Of a stretch of DNA of 64,000 nt, positions 46,112 through 57,054 are shown in pieces. The number at the start of each line of letters is the position of its first letter. The first letter of the stretch is position 1. Origin of the DNA: Shewanella woodyi ATCC 51908 (GTDB taxonomy: Bacteria > Pseudomonadota > Gammaproteobacteria > Enterobacterales > Shewanellaceae); NCBI RefSeq assembly GCF_000019525.1, contig NC_010506.1:3596001-3660000 (forward strand), given 5' to 3'. Below the pieces are notes generated by a model. It searched no databases. It was not told the origin of the DNA and saw only the letters and a list, made by a program, of their open reading frames with translations. A program made the position numbers and the translations under genes.

Positions 46112-48112
46112 CTAGCTGACCTTTGTCGCTCTTCTGCCACTGGGTTTAGCAGCACTCTTGGTTGTTTTCTTTCTACTGTATGCCCTTTTTTTAAAGTTTG
46201 ATTTAGGGGCCTTAATACCTTGTAACGAGGTAGGCAGTTGCGCACCAGCCTGGGTGATAAGTTGGGCAAGTGAATCCACCAGTGGTGACATAAAGTTGAT
46301 GTACTTGGCTTCCTTACGACTAATAGCATCTAAGTTACTTTCCCAAAGTGCAGTCATATCTGGCGTAGTTGCACTCATTGGCAGGCTATTAATCAGCCCC
46401 TTTCCGACGTCGGTTGCAACAATGGATTTACCACTTCTGCTTAGGTAATTTCGCTTAAACAGCAACTCAATAATTCCCGCCCGTGTAGCCTCGGTACCTA
46501 GACCGTCGGTGTCTTTTAAAATCTTGCGGATCTCAGGGTCGGTAACATAGCGATTTATCCCTGTCATAGCACCAAGTAAAGTCGCATCGGTAAAATGCTT
46601 GGGAGCTTGAGTCTGCTTCTCAATGAGCTCACCTTGACCCGAGTGAAGAGCTTGACCTTTTTTAAGCTGAGGTAACTTTTGTAAAGCGTCTAAGTCATCA
46701 TCACTACTGTCGCCAACAGCGCTCCCCTTCTCCTCCAGTTTTTCCCCCTTTTTAGCGAAAAGCTGTTTCCATCCTAGGGATTTATCTTGCTTAGCCTTGG
46801 TTTTGAACTTACCTCCCGCAATCTCCACCTCAACCAAGGTTTCATGGTATTGGTAGGGGCTGTAAAACTGCGCTAGATACTGGCGAGCAAGCTGCAGATA
46901 TATCTGCCTCTCTCTTGGCGTTAATCCAGCTAAATTTGCCGTTTTCTCTGTGGGAATAATGGCGTGATGGGCATCAACTTTCTTATCGTTCCACGCCTTG
47001 GACTTAATTTTAGAATCAGGCTGTTCAGGCCCTATCACTAACTCGCTTGCGCCACTCAGCACAGCTTTAATCACTGAAGGTGCCATCGAGAACTGCTCAA
47101 TAGGTAGATAACGACTATCGGATCTGGGATAGGTGATCAGTTTATATTTCTCATAGAGTGCCTGACAAGTATCTAATACCTCCTTAGCACTCATGCCAAA
47201 ACGCTTAGCGGCATCTATCTGCAAGGATGAAAGATTATAAGGAAGTGGCTGATTCTGTTTCTTGTCTTTACTGTCTAGACCCACCACACAAGCTGGCTGC
47301 TCAGTGATCCTGCCAACGACATTTTGCGCTAAGCCTTTTGAAAGCACTCTCCCCTCTTCGTCCATATAGGCTTGGCATGCTTCGCTGGGCTGCCATTTCG
47401 CTTTAAAATGTTCATTATGCTCAGTACTAAGATTGGCTAACACCTCAAAGAATGGTTTAGAGACAAAATTAGCGATCTCCTCATCTCGGCGAACCACTAA
47501 GCCAAGTAATGGGGTCTGTACACGGCCCACTGACAGTACACCTTGATAACCAACTTTGCGTCCCTGAATCGTATATGCCCGAGTCATATTTAGCCCGTAT
47601 AACCAATCAGCCCGTGAGCGGGCTAAAGCAGAGGTGGATAGAGGAATGAACTCACGATTACTGCGCATCTGTCCTAAGGCTCGCTTTACCGCTTGTGGGT
47701 TAAGATCGCTTATCAACAAACGTTTTGTTTGATGTAATTTATCCCCTTTAACGCCAAAATGAGCGATCACCTCATCGACCAGAAGTTGTCCCTCTCTATC
47801 AGGATCTCCGGCATTAACAAGTTGTGAGGCCTGCTTAATTAATCCTTTTAAAATAGTTAGTTGTGAGCGAGTTTTCGGCTTAGCTTTCATTTTCCAGCTA
47901 TCTGGAACAATTGGCAGGTGTTCAAACTTCCACGATTTGAACTCAGGGTCATAGGCATCAGGCTCGGCTTGCTCAAGAAGGTGGCCAATACACCAAGAAA
48001 CACAATCTCCATTGCCAGCAATAATGTGCCCGTCACCTTTTTTATGGGGTTTAGGCAACACGTCGGCAATCGCCCGACCAAGGGAGGGTTTCTCTGCGAT
48101 ATAGAGGATCAT
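46112..48112 (-). CDS. topB: DNA topoisomerase III
   Basis: This 666-residue type IA topoisomerase relaxes and decatenates DNA, acting with RecQ and during replication. The TOPRIM domain opens the chain (LYIAEKPSLGRAIADVLPKP, and DPDREGQLL with acidic metal ligands). The active-site tyrosine is Tyr328 in ITYPRSDSRYLP, the same position as in E. coli TopB. The C-terminus lacks zinc fingers and ends in a basic tail (KRAYSRKKTTKSAAKPSGRR). I chose the ATG at 48112 because MILYIAEKPS is the normal start; an earlier in-frame start at 48130 adds six residues. Confidence 0.95.
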   Translation of the reverse strand: MILYIAEKPSLGRAIADVLPKPHKKGDGHIIAGNGDCVSWCIGHLLEQAEPDAYDPEFKSWKFEHLPIVPDSWKMKAKPKTRSQLTILKGLIKQASQLVNAGDPDREGQLLVDEVIAHFGVKGDKLHQTKRLLISDLNPQAVKRALGQMRSNREFIPLSTSALARSRADWLYGLNMTRAYTIQGRKVGYQGVLSVGRVQTPLLGLVVRRDEEIANFVSKPFFEVLANLSTEHNEHFKAKWQPSEACQAYMDEEGRVLSKGLAQNVVGRITEQPACVVGLDSKDKKQNQPLPYNLSSLQIDAAKRFGMSAKEVLDTCQALYEKYKLITYPRSDSRYLPIEQFSMAPSVIKAVLSGASELVIGPEQPDSKIKSKAWNDKKVDAHHAIIPTEKTANLAGLTPRERQIYLQLARQYLAQFYSPYQYHETLVEVEIAGGKFKTKAKQDKSLGWKQLFAKKGEKLEEKGSAVGDSSDDDLDALQKLPQLKKGQALHSGQGELIEKQTQAPKHFTDATLLGAMTGINRYVTDPEIRKILKDTDGLGTEATRAGIIELLFKRNYLSRSGKSIVATDVGKGLINSLPMSATTPDMTALWESNLDAISRKEAKYINFMSPLVDSLAQLITQAGAQLPTSLQGIKAPKSNFKKRAYSRKKTTKSAAKPSGRRATKVS

Positions 48113-48204
48113 AAATAAAATACCGAACACTGTATAAATTACCAGTAACTTTAGCTTAAAGTCTATCTAGCTGCAATGATGAAAGAATTTAATGTAAATT
48201 CAAT

Positions 48205-48219
48205 TGAGAATAATTCTCA
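48205..48219. promoter_or_regulatory. Fur box
   Basis: TGAGAAT-A-ATTCTCA is a perfect 7-1-7 palindrome of the Fur-box type. It lies 53 bases before the ATG of the 88-residue membrane protein and 93 bases before topB on the other strand. Its position suits repression by Fur of the small gene. Confidence 0.75.
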
Positions 48220-48271
48220 TTTAAACAATAATCGAGTTCAAGATATTCTCTGACTAACGAAAGGACACCTG

Positions 48272-48538
48272 ATGATTGCAACCACTCCCGCCTCTGGTAG
48301 TAGTCTGAATAACCTACTTCTCTATCATTTTCTGCTTGTTACTGCCATTGCCCTGCTTATTTTACCTTTTGTAACCGACAACAAAATTTTTGAGTTAATG
48401 TTATTGCTGACCATGCAGATAGCATTAACCTGTATCAGTACTTTAATCGGCTTAAGTATGAAACATAGGCTTAACCGCAATGCGGTGACTTTTCTGTTCG
48501 CTATCTGGATGCTGGTGTGGTGTGTACATGTCAATTAG
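48272..48538 (+). CDS. Small Fur-controlled inner membrane protein
   Basis: The 88-residue protein has three hydrophobic helices (LLLYHFLLVTAIALLILPFV; FELMLLLTMQIALTCISTLI; AVTFLFAIWMLVWCV) with a short basic loop (KHRLNRN) between the second and third. I do not recognise a family. AAAGGA lies eight bases before the ATG. A perfect Fur-box palindrome at 48205-48219 lies in its promoter region, so it is probably induced by iron limitation; a role in iron or siderophore handling is inferred from that alone. Confidence 0.72.
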   Translation: MIATTPASGSSLNNLLLYHFLLVTAIALLILPFVTDNKIFELMLLLTMQIALTCISTLIGLSMKHRLNRNAVTFLFAIWMLVWCVHVN

Positions 48539-48711
48539 CCATGTATCGGGGATTTAAAATAAAGAACCAGCTAATCGAAGTGATCGGCTCTAAGTTAATG
48601 TTACTATAAATATTACTGATCCTGTCATTAGCAAATTTAGAGTAAAAACAGATAAACGAAAGAATACTGTTCATCGAACTAAGTCAAAATAGAGCCCAAC
48701 TTATGCCCTGT

Positions 48712-49821
48712 TTAATTTTCATCTCTGTATTTAGATGCAACCTCATAAAAATCATCTTCAACTTCGAGGAAAGCCTCAATTAATTCAGGATCAAAATGGT
48801 TGCCCTTCCCCTCCTTAATAATATCTAATGCGGTTTCATGGGTCATCGCATCTTTATACACCCGCTTACTAATAAGTGCGTCGTACACATCGGCTATCGC
48901 CATCATACGGGCACTCAAGGGAATAGCCTCTCCAACTAAACCATCTGGATAACCTGAACCATCCCATTTTTCATGGTGATAGTGAGCGATATCCTTGGCG
49001 ATATGCAAGAACGTATCAGATTGATCCATGTGTTTCTCTGCTGTATCTAACGATTTAAACCCTAAATAAGCATGGGTTTTCATCGTATCAAACTCCTCTT
49101 TAGTCAGCTTACCTGGCTTTAATAAGATACTGTCCGATATCCCCACTTTTCCAATGTCATGTAGAGGCGCTGAGGTAAAAAGCTGTTCAATATAAGCGGG
49201 AGTTAACATCTCACGATAGTGCTCTTTATGACTAAGCTGAGTCGCAAGTAACTTCATATAGATCTGAGTTCGCTTAATATGAAACCCTGTCTCAGGATCT
49301 CGGGTCTCCGCCAAATTTGCCATGGCAGTAATTGTCACATTTTGAATATTCACCACCTCCTGAGTTCGACGCTTCACTTCATTCTCTAACAAGATGTTTT
49401 GATTTTTTAAATAATCTTTTGAAGCTTTTATCTCTAGGTGAGTCTTTACCCGCGCTAATAACAGAGGAGGACTGATAGGTTTACTTAGATAATCAGCAGC
49501 ACCAAGATCAAAACCCATGGTCTCATCATCAATGCTCGTTTTCGCTGTAAGAAAAATAATAGGAATGTCACAGATTTCATCATCAGCCTTCACTCTGCGA
49601 CAAACTTCATAGCCATCCATCTCAGGCATCATCACATCCAGAAGAATAATGTCTATGCCTCCTTTATTAATGATGTTTAGTGCTATCACACCATTAACGG
49701 CAGCTTTGACATGATAGTTATCCTTTAGTAGTTCATGAAGAAGACTAAGGTTATCTGGCGTATCATCGACAATTAAGACCGTTTTTTTATCTTTTACAAA
49801 AGTATCCCTGCTCGATTCCAT
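48712..49821 (-). CDS. Response regulator with HD-GYP phosphodiesterase domain (RpfG-like)
   Basis: The 369-residue protein has an N-terminal receiver domain (VLIVDDTPDNLSLLHELL; phosphoacceptor Asp in LLDVMMPEMDGYE; FLTAK; SKPIS) and a C-terminal HD-GYP domain with HDIGKVGI and HHEKWDGSGYPDGL, the signature for c-di-GMP hydrolysis. I chose the ATG at 49821; a TTG upstream adds six residues. It is divergent from a large hybrid histidine kinase across 261 bases, which may phosphorylate it through the kinase's Hpt domain (inference). Confidence 0.92.
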   Translation of the reverse strand: MESSRDTFVKDKKTVLIVDDTPDNLSLLHELLKDNYHVKAAVNGVIALNIINKGGIDIILLDVMMPEMDGYEVCRRVKADDEICDIPIIFLTAKTSIDDETMGFDLGAADYLSKPISPPLLLARVKTHLEIKASKDYLKNQNILLENEVKRRTQEVVNIQNVTITAMANLAETRDPETGFHIKRTQIYMKLLATQLSHKEHYREMLTPAYIEQLFTSAPLHDIGKVGISDSILLKPGKLTKEEFDTMKTHAYLGFKSLDTAEKHMDQSDTFLHIAKDIAHYHHEKWDGSGYPDGLVGEAIPLSARMMAIADVYDALISKRVYKDAMTHETALDIIKEGKGNHFDPELIEAFLEVEDDFYEVASKYRDEN

Positions 49822-50082
49822 TTCAGTTCCACAAGACAATTAAATAAGCCTATTTAAATTATAGGTCTAAAATAAATATTGTACCGAAAAAAAGTGTTCG
49901 TCTTTTCGTATTCATCACTCACTTTAAACATGAAGAAAAGAGTGTGTAATTCGATTATTGAAAAGAAACATGGCAAGAGTTGCCCAAATAATATTGCTAG
50001 AACTAAGCTATAAAGCAAACACAAAAAATCACCTATTTTAATTGGCTAGGTAGATAAAAATAGTAAACAGGAGAACAAGCAG

Positions 50083-53000
50083 ATGCCTTTGACGAAAGCC
50101 CATCTAAGCTACACATCTAAGGCCTTACTTTTACTTATGTTGGTAAGCTTGGTCATCTGCATCACGCTCTCAATTTATAACCAAAGCAGCAAGCAACAGC
50201 TCATCGATAGCTACAATCGTTTAAGTACGACTAATGAGTTGATCCATAAGCTAAGGTTAAGCACAGATCAACAAACAAAATTCGCTAAGCTTTATGTGTT
50301 AACTGGAAATGACCGATGGTACTCGCTTTTTGAACAGATTATGGCGACACGTAATGGCACCGCAACCCTTCCAGAAGGCACCTCTCTGACCTACTGGGAA
50401 AAAATATTAGACCCTGAGTTTGAACTCATTGAATTAGAAAATATTGCTTCTAATGATAGCTTTCCCATCATAGACAAAATGAGCAAAATGGGCACACGTG
50501 ACTACGAATTAACTCAGCTTAGTCTTGCACTGCAAAAAGCCAATGAGTTAGCTGCTGATGAGCGCCGAGCCCTTAAACGTTTAATCGATAACCCAAATGC
50601 CAGCTCCTATGTGATGACACAGCTTTTAGGCGTTCAATATCTTAGCGATAGCTCTAAAGTCATGACAACCATAGGCCTTGCTAGCCGAGCATTGAACGAG
50701 CGAGCCCAAGAGGAGCTGACACACACGATAAATAAAGGTTCTGTTATCTTCTCCATGCAGATCCTGAGTTTAATAATATTTGTGAGCAGCATCCTCTGTT
50801 TCTTTGTATTGCAGTGGCGCCTTTATATCCACCCTCTCAAAAATATGCAAAAAACAGTAATAAGCCACGTTGCAGACAATAACTTTAACTTTGTGCTTGA
50901 TGAAAAAACTAAAGGAGAGATGGGCGAGTTTAACAAAGCCTTAAATCATGTCCTTAGAAATGTTGCAGGACAGCTACAACGTAACTCCCTTCTAAAAGAC
51001 TTTAGTGTCGTTCTCAGAGGAAAGGAGAATACAGAATCTTTAGGTAAGGAGGTAAACCAGTTCTTAATCTCCAAACTAAACCTGCCTTTAATCGGTATAT
51101 ACGTATTAGACGATAATACGTTAGAACGAGTTGCTGGAATTGGCTATAGCGCCGATGCTCCCTTGTCATACACACATAATGACTCAACCCATAAAAGTAT
51201 CCTGTACGGCCAAAAATATCGCCGCTTTAAGAACCTTAAGGACAAGTATTCTATTAGTCTAAATGGCAGCAGTTTATCTCTAGCTGAAATGCACTACTTT
51301 CCCCTTGTCGTTAATCAGTCTCCAGTAGGCTTATTAGAGATAGGCACTCTAACACCACTCGATGACACGGTTGAACATTGGGTAAAAGATGTCATTGATG
51401 ATTTAGCTATCGGGGTACAGCTAACTCGAAACCTTGAGTTGCAAAAGAAAACTGAGCTAAAGGTCGTCGAACAGCTAGAGCTAAACCGTCAGATCTTAGA
51501 TGCTATTCCTAACCCTATGTATTACCGTAATGTTGATAGTGAATATATTGGTGTTAATGAAAGCTTTACCTCATTCTTTGGCCTATTTGAAGCAGATATT
51601 ATCGGCTCGACTCCCAAAGATATCTTTGAAGCTGAAACAGCTCAACAGTTTGAGGATTCTGAGGCTAAGCTCCTCGAAAATATTGGCTCATTAGATTACG
51701 AAGCACGCCTAGTGAATGCTGATGGTATTCAAAGAGATGTTATGGTTTATGAAGCCACCTTCTTCTCCACCAAAGGGGATCCAAATGGCGTGGTAGGTCT
51801 ACTCTTGGATGTCACCGAGCGTAAACAGATGGAAGTTGAGCTGAGAAAAGCAAAAGAAGCAGCCGATGAAGTTAGTAAAGCTAAAGGCGACTTCCTTGCC
51901 AATATGAGTCACGAGATCCGAACCCCAATGAATGCCATTATCGGTATGTCCCACCTAGCCCTAAATGCTGACCTTAATCCCAAACAGAGAGGCTATGTCA
52001 GTAAAATAGATATGGCAGCTAAATCCCTACTTGGGATCATCAATGATATTTTAGACTTCTCTAAAATGGAGGCTGGCAAGTTAGTCACAGAGGACGTTGA
52101 CTTCAGGTTAGATGAAGTACTTGATAATTTGACTAATATCATCGCAGTCAAGGCCGAAGAGAAAGGGTTAGAATTTCTATTTGATATAGACCCCCATATT
52201 CCCCTCGCTTTAGTGGGTGATCCTCTACGTATCGGTCAGGTATTGATCAACCTATGTGGTAATGCCATTAAATTTACCGACTCTGGAGAAGTGGTTGTCG
52301 GAGTAAAACTGCTTAACAAGAGTGAAGATGGACTGAATCTTCAATTCAATGTACGTGATTCAGGCATAGGCTTATCACAGGAGCAGCAAGACAAGCTCTT
52401 TAAGTCCTTCTCTCAGGCAGATGCCTCGATTACGCGTAAATATGGCGGCACAGGATTGGGACTGACCATCTCAAAACGCTTAGTAGAGATTATGGGAGGC
52501 AAAATCTGGGTTACCAGCGATGAAGGACAAGGTTCAACTTTCTCCTTCACCTTAAATTGTGGATTACAAGATGCAAAAATGAAGAACAACTTCATGCCTA
52601 TTGAAAACCTAATAGGTAAACCTGTTCTGATTGTGGACGATAATGATGTCGCAAGAGAGATACTTGTTAATCTATTAACCATGATGAAGTTCTCTCCATC
52701 GGCCGTGAGCAATGGTCAAGAAGCAATTTCAGCAATAGAGTCCGAAAATATTAATCCTTATGAACTGATATTTATGGATTGGAACATGCCAGGGATTAAT
52801 GGGATAGAAGCGATTAAGAAAATAAAAGCGCTGAACTTAATCAAACAACCAAAGATAATTTTAGTCACCGCCTATGGCCGTGAAGTTGGGATGACAGAGG
52901 ATATTGAACATCTGCTCGATGGCATTATCATCAAGCCAGTCAATCCCTCTATCCTTTTTGACTCAGTTGTGGGTGCATACGGTATAGAGGGTCTAGGGGT

Positions 53001-54105
53001 AAAAGATAACAGCAAAAACTCTAACTCAAATGAAATAGAGTTAGATTTAACAGGTAAATCTCTACTTCTGGTTGAGGATAACGAAACAAACCAAGAGGTA
53101 GCAATGGGGATGATGGAGCCATTTAATGTCGATATCACAGTCGCAAATAATGGTCAGGAAGCACTAGATAAATTAGAAGAAAAAGAGTTTCAACTGGTAT
53201 TGATGGATATGCAGATGCCAGTAATGGATGGCATAACCGCAACAATAAATATCCGTAAGAATGATAAATACAATGACCTTCCTATCGTTGCGATGACCGC
53301 CAATGCCATGGAAAGCGATGTCCAAAACTGTAAACAAGCGGGCATGAATGATCATATTGGTAAGCCCATTGACTTTACAATTCTCAAAGAGAAACTCAGA
53401 AAATATATCCTAGATGCAGATGAGGAGCTGCCCCCCTCGCCTCTTCCTGATCAACCTACTGAGGTAGAAGTTAAGGTAGAGAATATAGAGCTTTCTGAGC
53501 CAACTAAAGAAGCTGAACTCATCATAGAGGAGATGCCAGGTGTCGATACAGTGTTAGGTATCTCTCGGATCGGCGGTAATGAAACAAAGTATTGGGAAAT
53601 TTTAGAGCGATTTATTAACTCTCAGATAGAAGCCATGATCAATCTAAAACAAGCCATTATCATTAAAGACATCGAAACTGCCACTCGTACAGCCCACTCC
53701 CTGCGAGGAGCCGCATCAAACCTTGCAGCATTAACTCTCTGTGATATGGCGAAGGAGATGGAGGACTCTCTCAATAATAATGTTTACCCAGAAGAGATAA
53801 AAATAGACATGGTTATCGAGCACCTGCAAACACTTAGCGCCTATATAAAAGCTAAACCATCAAAACAGGAAGGTGCAATGGTAGAGCAAGATGAAGTTGA
53901 GCCCCTTAATGACCAACTCCCATTAGATACCCTGCTCACTATGATAGACAATTATGACACTCAAGCACTAGAGGAGATACAGAGAGTCAAACAAACCCTA
54001 ATTAGTCACCAAGTCGATTACGGCGCAATAGAGAAAGCCATTGAAAACTTTGATTTTGATAAAGCTAAAGCGCTGACTGAAAAGTTAACGGGAACCAATA
54101 GCTAG
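50083..54105 (+). CDS. Hybrid histidine kinase with GAF, PAS, two receivers and Hpt
   Basis: The 1340-residue sensor has a first membrane helix near residues 13-30, a periplasmic region of about 190 residues, a second helix ([20 protein letters not shown]), HAMP, a GAF-like region (about 310-450), a PAS domain ([20 protein letters not shown]), HisKA with phosphoacceptor His610 in [15 protein letters not shown], the HATPase domain ([15 protein letters not shown]), two receivers (Asp899 in MDWNMPG; Asp1042 in [10 protein letters not shown]) and a C-terminal Hpt domain with His1205 in [10 protein letters not shown]. This is a complete internal phosphorelay of the BarA/ArcB type with one additional receiver. 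The ligand is unknown. It probably acts on the divergent HD-GYP regulator. Confidence 0.93.
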   Translation: MPLTKAHLSYTSKALLLLMLVSLVICITLSIYNQSSKQQLIDSYNRLSTTNELIHKLRLSTDQQTKFAKLYVLTGNDRWYSLFEQIMATRNGTATLPEGTSLTYWEKILDPEFELIELENIASNDSFPIIDKMSKMGTRDYELTQLSLALQKANELAADERRALKRLIDNPNASSYVMTQLLGVQYLSDSSKVMTTIGLASRALNERAQEELTHTINKGSVIFSMQILSLIIFVSSILCFFVLQWRLYIHPLKNMQKTVISHVADNNFNFVLDEKTKGEMGEFNKALNHVLRNVAGQLQRNSLLKDFSVVLRGKENTESLGKEVNQFLISKLNLPLIGIYVLDDNTLERVAGIGYSADAPLSYTHNDSTHKSILYGQKYRRFKNLKDKYSISLNGSSLSLAEMHYFPLVVNQSPVGLLEIGTLTPLDDTVEHWVKDVIDDLAIGVQLTRNLELQKKTELKVVEQLELNRQILDAIPNPMYYRNVDSEYIGVNESFTSFFGLFEADIIGSTPKDIFEAETAQQFEDSEAKLLENIGSLDYEARLVNADGIQRDVMVYEATFFSTKGDPNGVVGLLLDVTERKQMEVELRKAKEAADEVSKAKGDFLANMSHEIRTPMNAIIGMSHLALNADLNPKQRGYVSKIDMAAKSLLGIINDILDFSKMEAGKLVTEDVDFRLDEVLDNLTNIIAVKAEEKGLEFLFDIDPHIPLALVGDPLRIGQVLINLCGNAIKFTDSGEVVVGVKLLNKSEDGLNLQFNVRDSGIGLSQEQQDKLFKSFSQADASITRKYGGTGLGLTISKRLVEIMGGKIWVTSDEGQGSTFSFTLNCGLQDAKMKNNFMPIENLIGKPVLIVDDNDVAREILVNLLTMMKFSPSAVSNGQEAISAIESENINPYELIFMDWNMPGINGIEAIKKIKALNLIKQPKIILVTAYGREVGMTEDIEHLLDGIIIKPVNPSILFDSVVGAYGIEGLGVKDNSKNSNSNEIELDLTGKSLLLVEDNETNQEVAMGMMEPFNVDITVANNGQEALDKLEEKEFQLVLMDMQMPVMDGITATINIRKNDKYNDLPIVAMTANAMESDVQNCKQAGMNDHIGKPIDFTILKEKLRKYILDADEELPPSPLPDQPTEVEVKVENIELSEPTKEAELIIEEMPGVDTVLGISRIGGNETKYWEILERFINSQIEAMINLKQAIIIKDIETATRTAHSLRGAASNLAALTLCDMAKEMEDSLNNNVYPEEIKIDMVIEHLQTLSAYIKAKPSKQEGAMVEQDEVEPLNDQLPLDTLLTMIDNYDTQALEEIQRVKQTLISHQVDYGAIEKAIENFDFDKAKALTEKLTGTNS

Positions 54106-54110
54106 AAATG

Positions 54111-54139
54111 AAAAACCGACCTGTGAAGGTCGGTTTTCT
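54111..54139. terminator. Bidirectional terminator between hybrid kinase and purF
   Basis: AAAACCGACC pairs with GGTCGGTTTT around TGTGAA and is followed by T-rich sequence on the plus strand and TTTTCATTTC on the minus strand. It ends both converging transcripts. Confidence 0.88.
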
Positions 54140-54186
54140 TAATGCTGTGACATCAAGCCAGTTAGTTTAGCTCAATATTGACCCAG

Positions 54187-55701
54187 TTATGGGTGACACA
54201 CATTATGCAGCTCAAGGTTAGTCCCGATATCTTTGCTTCGATTCGCTTTAGCATCATCATTACGTAACTTTGTAATATGGTCCAGATAAGCCTGATCCAC
54301 ATCGTTAGTAATATAGTTACCATCAAAAACAGAAGTTTCGAAACGTTTAATCTCAGGGTTTTCCATACGAACGGCTTCTGCAAGATCTTCCAAATCTTGG
54401 AAGATCATCCCATCGGCGCCAATCATCTTACTGATCTCATCAACATCTCTACCGTGGGCTATCAGCTCACTTGCCGTTGGCATATCGATACCATAAACAT
54501 TAGGGAAGCGGATTTCTGGTGCTGCAGAAGCAAAATACACTTTCTTAGCGCCTGCTTCACGAGCCATCTCAATAATCTGCTCAGATGTTGTACCACGTAC
54601 CACAGAATCATCCACAAGCAGTACATTTTTGCCTTTAAACTCAACACCAATAGCATTAAGTTTACGACGTACTGACTTCTTACGCTCCTGTTGACCAGGC
54701 ATAATAAAGGTGCGGCCAATATAGCGATTTTTCACAAAACCTTGGCGGTATGGAAGCTCCAGATGACGTGCAATCTCAAGTGCTGTATCACAAGAGGTTT
54801 CTGGAATAGGAATAACCACATCAATATCATGGTCCTCCCACTCTCGCTTAATCTTCTCACCTAATTTAGCCCCCATGTTAACACGGCTGCCATAGACAGA
54901 AACCTTATCGATAGTGGAATCTGGACGGGCAAAATAGACAAACTCAAACAAGCAAGGAGCATAACTTGGCGTGTGTGCACACTGTTGAGTATAGAGCTCA
55001 CCATCAAGGGTAATGTATACCGCTTCACCAGGTGCAACATCACGCATCAGCTCAAAACCAACAGCATCCAGCGCAACACTCTCTGAGGCAATCATATATT
55101 CAGTGCCGAGTTCAGTCTCCTGTTTACCCAACACCAATGGACGGATCCCGAAAGGATCACGAAATGCCACTAACCCTTGACCAATAATAAGAGCGGTTAC
55201 CGCATATGCACCACGTGTCAATGAGTGCACTTTAGCAACAGCATCAAACACCTCTTCAGAGCTTAAACTCTCATTCTTGCACTGCTGTAACTCATCGGCG
55301 AGCAAGTTTAATAAAACTTCTGAGTCAGATGTCGTATTAACATGACGGCGTCGCTTAAGTAAAAGCTCGTGCAATTCGACTGTATTGGTCAAGTTACCGT
55401 TATGGGCAAGCGAGATCCCAAATGGCGAGTTAACATAGAAAGGCTGAGCTTCCGATGCACTCGAACTTCCAGCCGTAGGGTAACGTACATGCCCTATACC
55501 CGTTTTACCCTGTAGACGCTGCATATGTTTAGCTTCAAACACGTCTTTTACCAGACCATTGGCTTTGCGCAATCTAAACGCATTACCATCTACAGTCACG
55601 ATACCAGCAGCATCTTGACCGCGATGCTGGAGTACAGTTAATGCATCATAAATTGGTTGATTAACCGAAGTTCGACCAACTATTCCGACAATACCACACA
55701 T
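54187..55701 (-). CDS. purF: Amidophosphoribosyltransferase
   Basis: The 504-residue enzyme catalyses the first step of purine synthesis, PRPP plus glutamine to phosphoribosylamine. The N-terminal nucleophile Cys2 is exposed in MCGIVGIVG with no propeptide; the glutaminase domain shows [11 protein letters not shown] and [11 protein letters not shown]. The PRPP-binding loop is [17 protein letters not shown]. It is the last gene of the asd-fimV-truA-folC-dedD-cvpA-purF block and follows cvpA by 102 bases. Length matches other gammaproteobacterial PurF. Confidence 0.97.
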   Translation of the reverse strand: MCGIVGIVGRTSVNQPIYDALTVLQHRGQDAAGIVTVDGNAFRLRKANGLVKDVFEAKHMQRLQGKTGIGHVRYPTAGSSSASEAQPFYVNSPFGISLAHNGNLTNTVELHELLLKRRRHVNTTSDSEVLLNLLADELQQCKNESLSSEEVFDAVAKVHSLTRGAYAVTALIIGQGLVAFRDPFGIRPLVLGKQETELGTEYMIASESVALDAVGFELMRDVAPGEAVYITLDGELYTQQCAHTPSYAPCLFEFVYFARPDSTIDKVSVYGSRVNMGAKLGEKIKREWEDHDIDVVIPIPETSCDTALEIARHLELPYRQGFVKNRYIGRTFIMPGQQERKKSVRRKLNAIGVEFKGKNVLLVDDSVVRGTTSEQIIEMAREAGAKKVYFASAAPEIRFPNVYGIDMPTASELIAHGRDVDEISKMIGADGMIFQDLEDLAEAVRMENPEIKRFETSVFDGNYITNDVDQAYLDHITKLRNDDAKANRSKDIGTNLELHNVCHP

Positions 55702-55803
55702 GGGTAAGCTTCCTCATTGTAAGATGTTCTGATAATTATAATCTTTAGCCACACCAAGCCGATTAAATCGGTACTTGAAGTGGCATGTAATGCTTATTGC
55801 ATT

Positions 55804-56292
55804 TTATATTTTAGGTACAAAGCTTGAAGTGTTTTCCAAGTAATCAAAAAACCACTGGATAACAACACCGAATTCAGGGACAAGTTTAGAACTCTGCCAC
55901 CAATCCGTATTGGGCGCGCCCGTGAACGCATCCATAAAAAAGAGTAAAGCACTGACAATCAGTGCGCCTCTTAAGGCGCCAAAACATAGACCTAGGACTC
56001 TATCTGTCCCAGAAAGGCCCGTTTTCTCGACCAATTGACCAATAAGATAGTTTACCAAGGCGCCAAGAATTAATGTCGCAATAAAAAGAATAGCAATAGC
56101 AACGCCATTACGTAGCATTTCATCTTGCATCTGGGTGAGATAAACGGAGAGATCTTGATAAAACTGACTCGCAACAAAAAAAGCTGCAAACCAGACCACA
56201 AGTGACATGGCTTCTTTAGCAAAGCCTCGAAGCAAACTGATAAGAGTCGATACTCCTATAACAGCGAAAATGGCGTAATCAATCCAAACCAT
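55804..56292 (-). CDS. cvpA: Colicin V production protein family membrane protein
   Basis: The 162-residue inner membrane protein has four membrane helices and the CvpA motifs MVWIDYAIFAVIGVSTLISL and GLCFGALRGALIV. CvpA is needed for colicin V export in E. coli and for envelope or bile resistance in other bacteria; the molecular function is not settled. It sits directly upstream of purF, the conserved order in gammaproteobacteria, and 128 bases downstream of dedD. Confidence 0.92.
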   Translation of the reverse strand: MVWIDYAIFAVIGVSTLISLLRGFAKEAMSLVVWFAAFFVASQFYQDLSVYLTQMQDEMLRNGVAIAILFIATLILGALVNYLIGQLVEKTGLSGTDRVLGLCFGALRGALIVSALLFFMDAFTGAPNTDWWQSSKLVPEFGVVIQWFFDYLENTSSFVPKI

Positions 56293-56420
56293 TGAAAAAG
56301 TAATCCAGCAAAGGAGTTAAGACGGCGGGATTTTACCAGAGACTGAAAACATTCTCACCTTAATGATGCAAAAGATTGTTTCAATCTCTGACCACAGTTT
56401 TCTGGTTAAGCGCTTTACGC

Positions 56421-57026
56421 TTAAGAAGCGGTTGGAACGTAGCTCACGATACGGCCTGACAACTTAGTGATTTTTTTAATGTCAGCACTTTGGGCTTGCA
56501 GCTTGGCCTTTGACACATTAGGGCCAACAAACACCTTTGTTAACTGACCATCGACTGGCTTTTCCGGTAAAGTATAAGCAGTAAAGCCTTTTTCTCTCAA
56601 CTGCTTAACAAGTCCATTGACGTTAGAGGCATTTTTAAAACTGCCCAGCTGTAAAGTATAAGCTGATGCCGCGGGCTTGTTAGGTTGAGTCGTGGCCACT
56701 TCAACGGGTTTACTCTCAACCACGGCTTTATTGGCCACCTCAGTTGAAGGCTGTTGAGCCAACGCCTCTTTTTCCTCAATCTCTTGCACTAATTGATCTA
56801 ACTCGTCGGCAGCAGGCTCAAAGGCCTGCTCTTTTTCACTCAGGTCGACAGTTTTAAACTCTTGATCTGGTAATTCAAGTGCTTCCACTTCCGGACGCAA
56901 GGGGATCTCTGCAAACTGCTCAGCCTGATGCTCCTTTTTACCATCGAGAATATCGGGTAAAAAAATCACTCCCAATGCAACAAGAACAATAACTCCGACC
57001 AAACGATTCTGAAAATGACTAGACAA
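56421..57026 (-). CDS. dedD: SPOR-domain cell division protein DedD
   Basis: The 201-residue protein has a single N-terminal membrane helix (LVGVIVLVALGVIFLPDIL), an acidic and proline/glutamate-rich periplasmic linker (residues about 30-115), and a C-terminal SPOR domain from about 120 (YTLQLGSFKNASNVNGLVKQ, VFVGPNVSKAKL). SPOR domains bind denuded septal peptidoglycan, placing the protein at the division site. It follows folC by 28 bases and precedes cvpA, the usual order. Confidence 0.9.
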   Translation of the reverse strand: MSSHFQNRLVGVIVLVALGVIFLPDILDGKKEHQAEQFAEIPLRPEVEALELPDQEFKTVDLSEKEQAFEPAADELDQLVQEIEEKEALAQQPSTEVANKAVVESKPVEVATTQPNKPAASAYTLQLGSFKNASNVNGLVKQLREKGFTAYTLPEKPVDGQLTKVFVGPNVSKAKLQAQSADIKKITKLSGRIVSYVPTAS

Positions 57027-57054
57027 TGTATCTCCCTAAAAATCCATTCAATGC

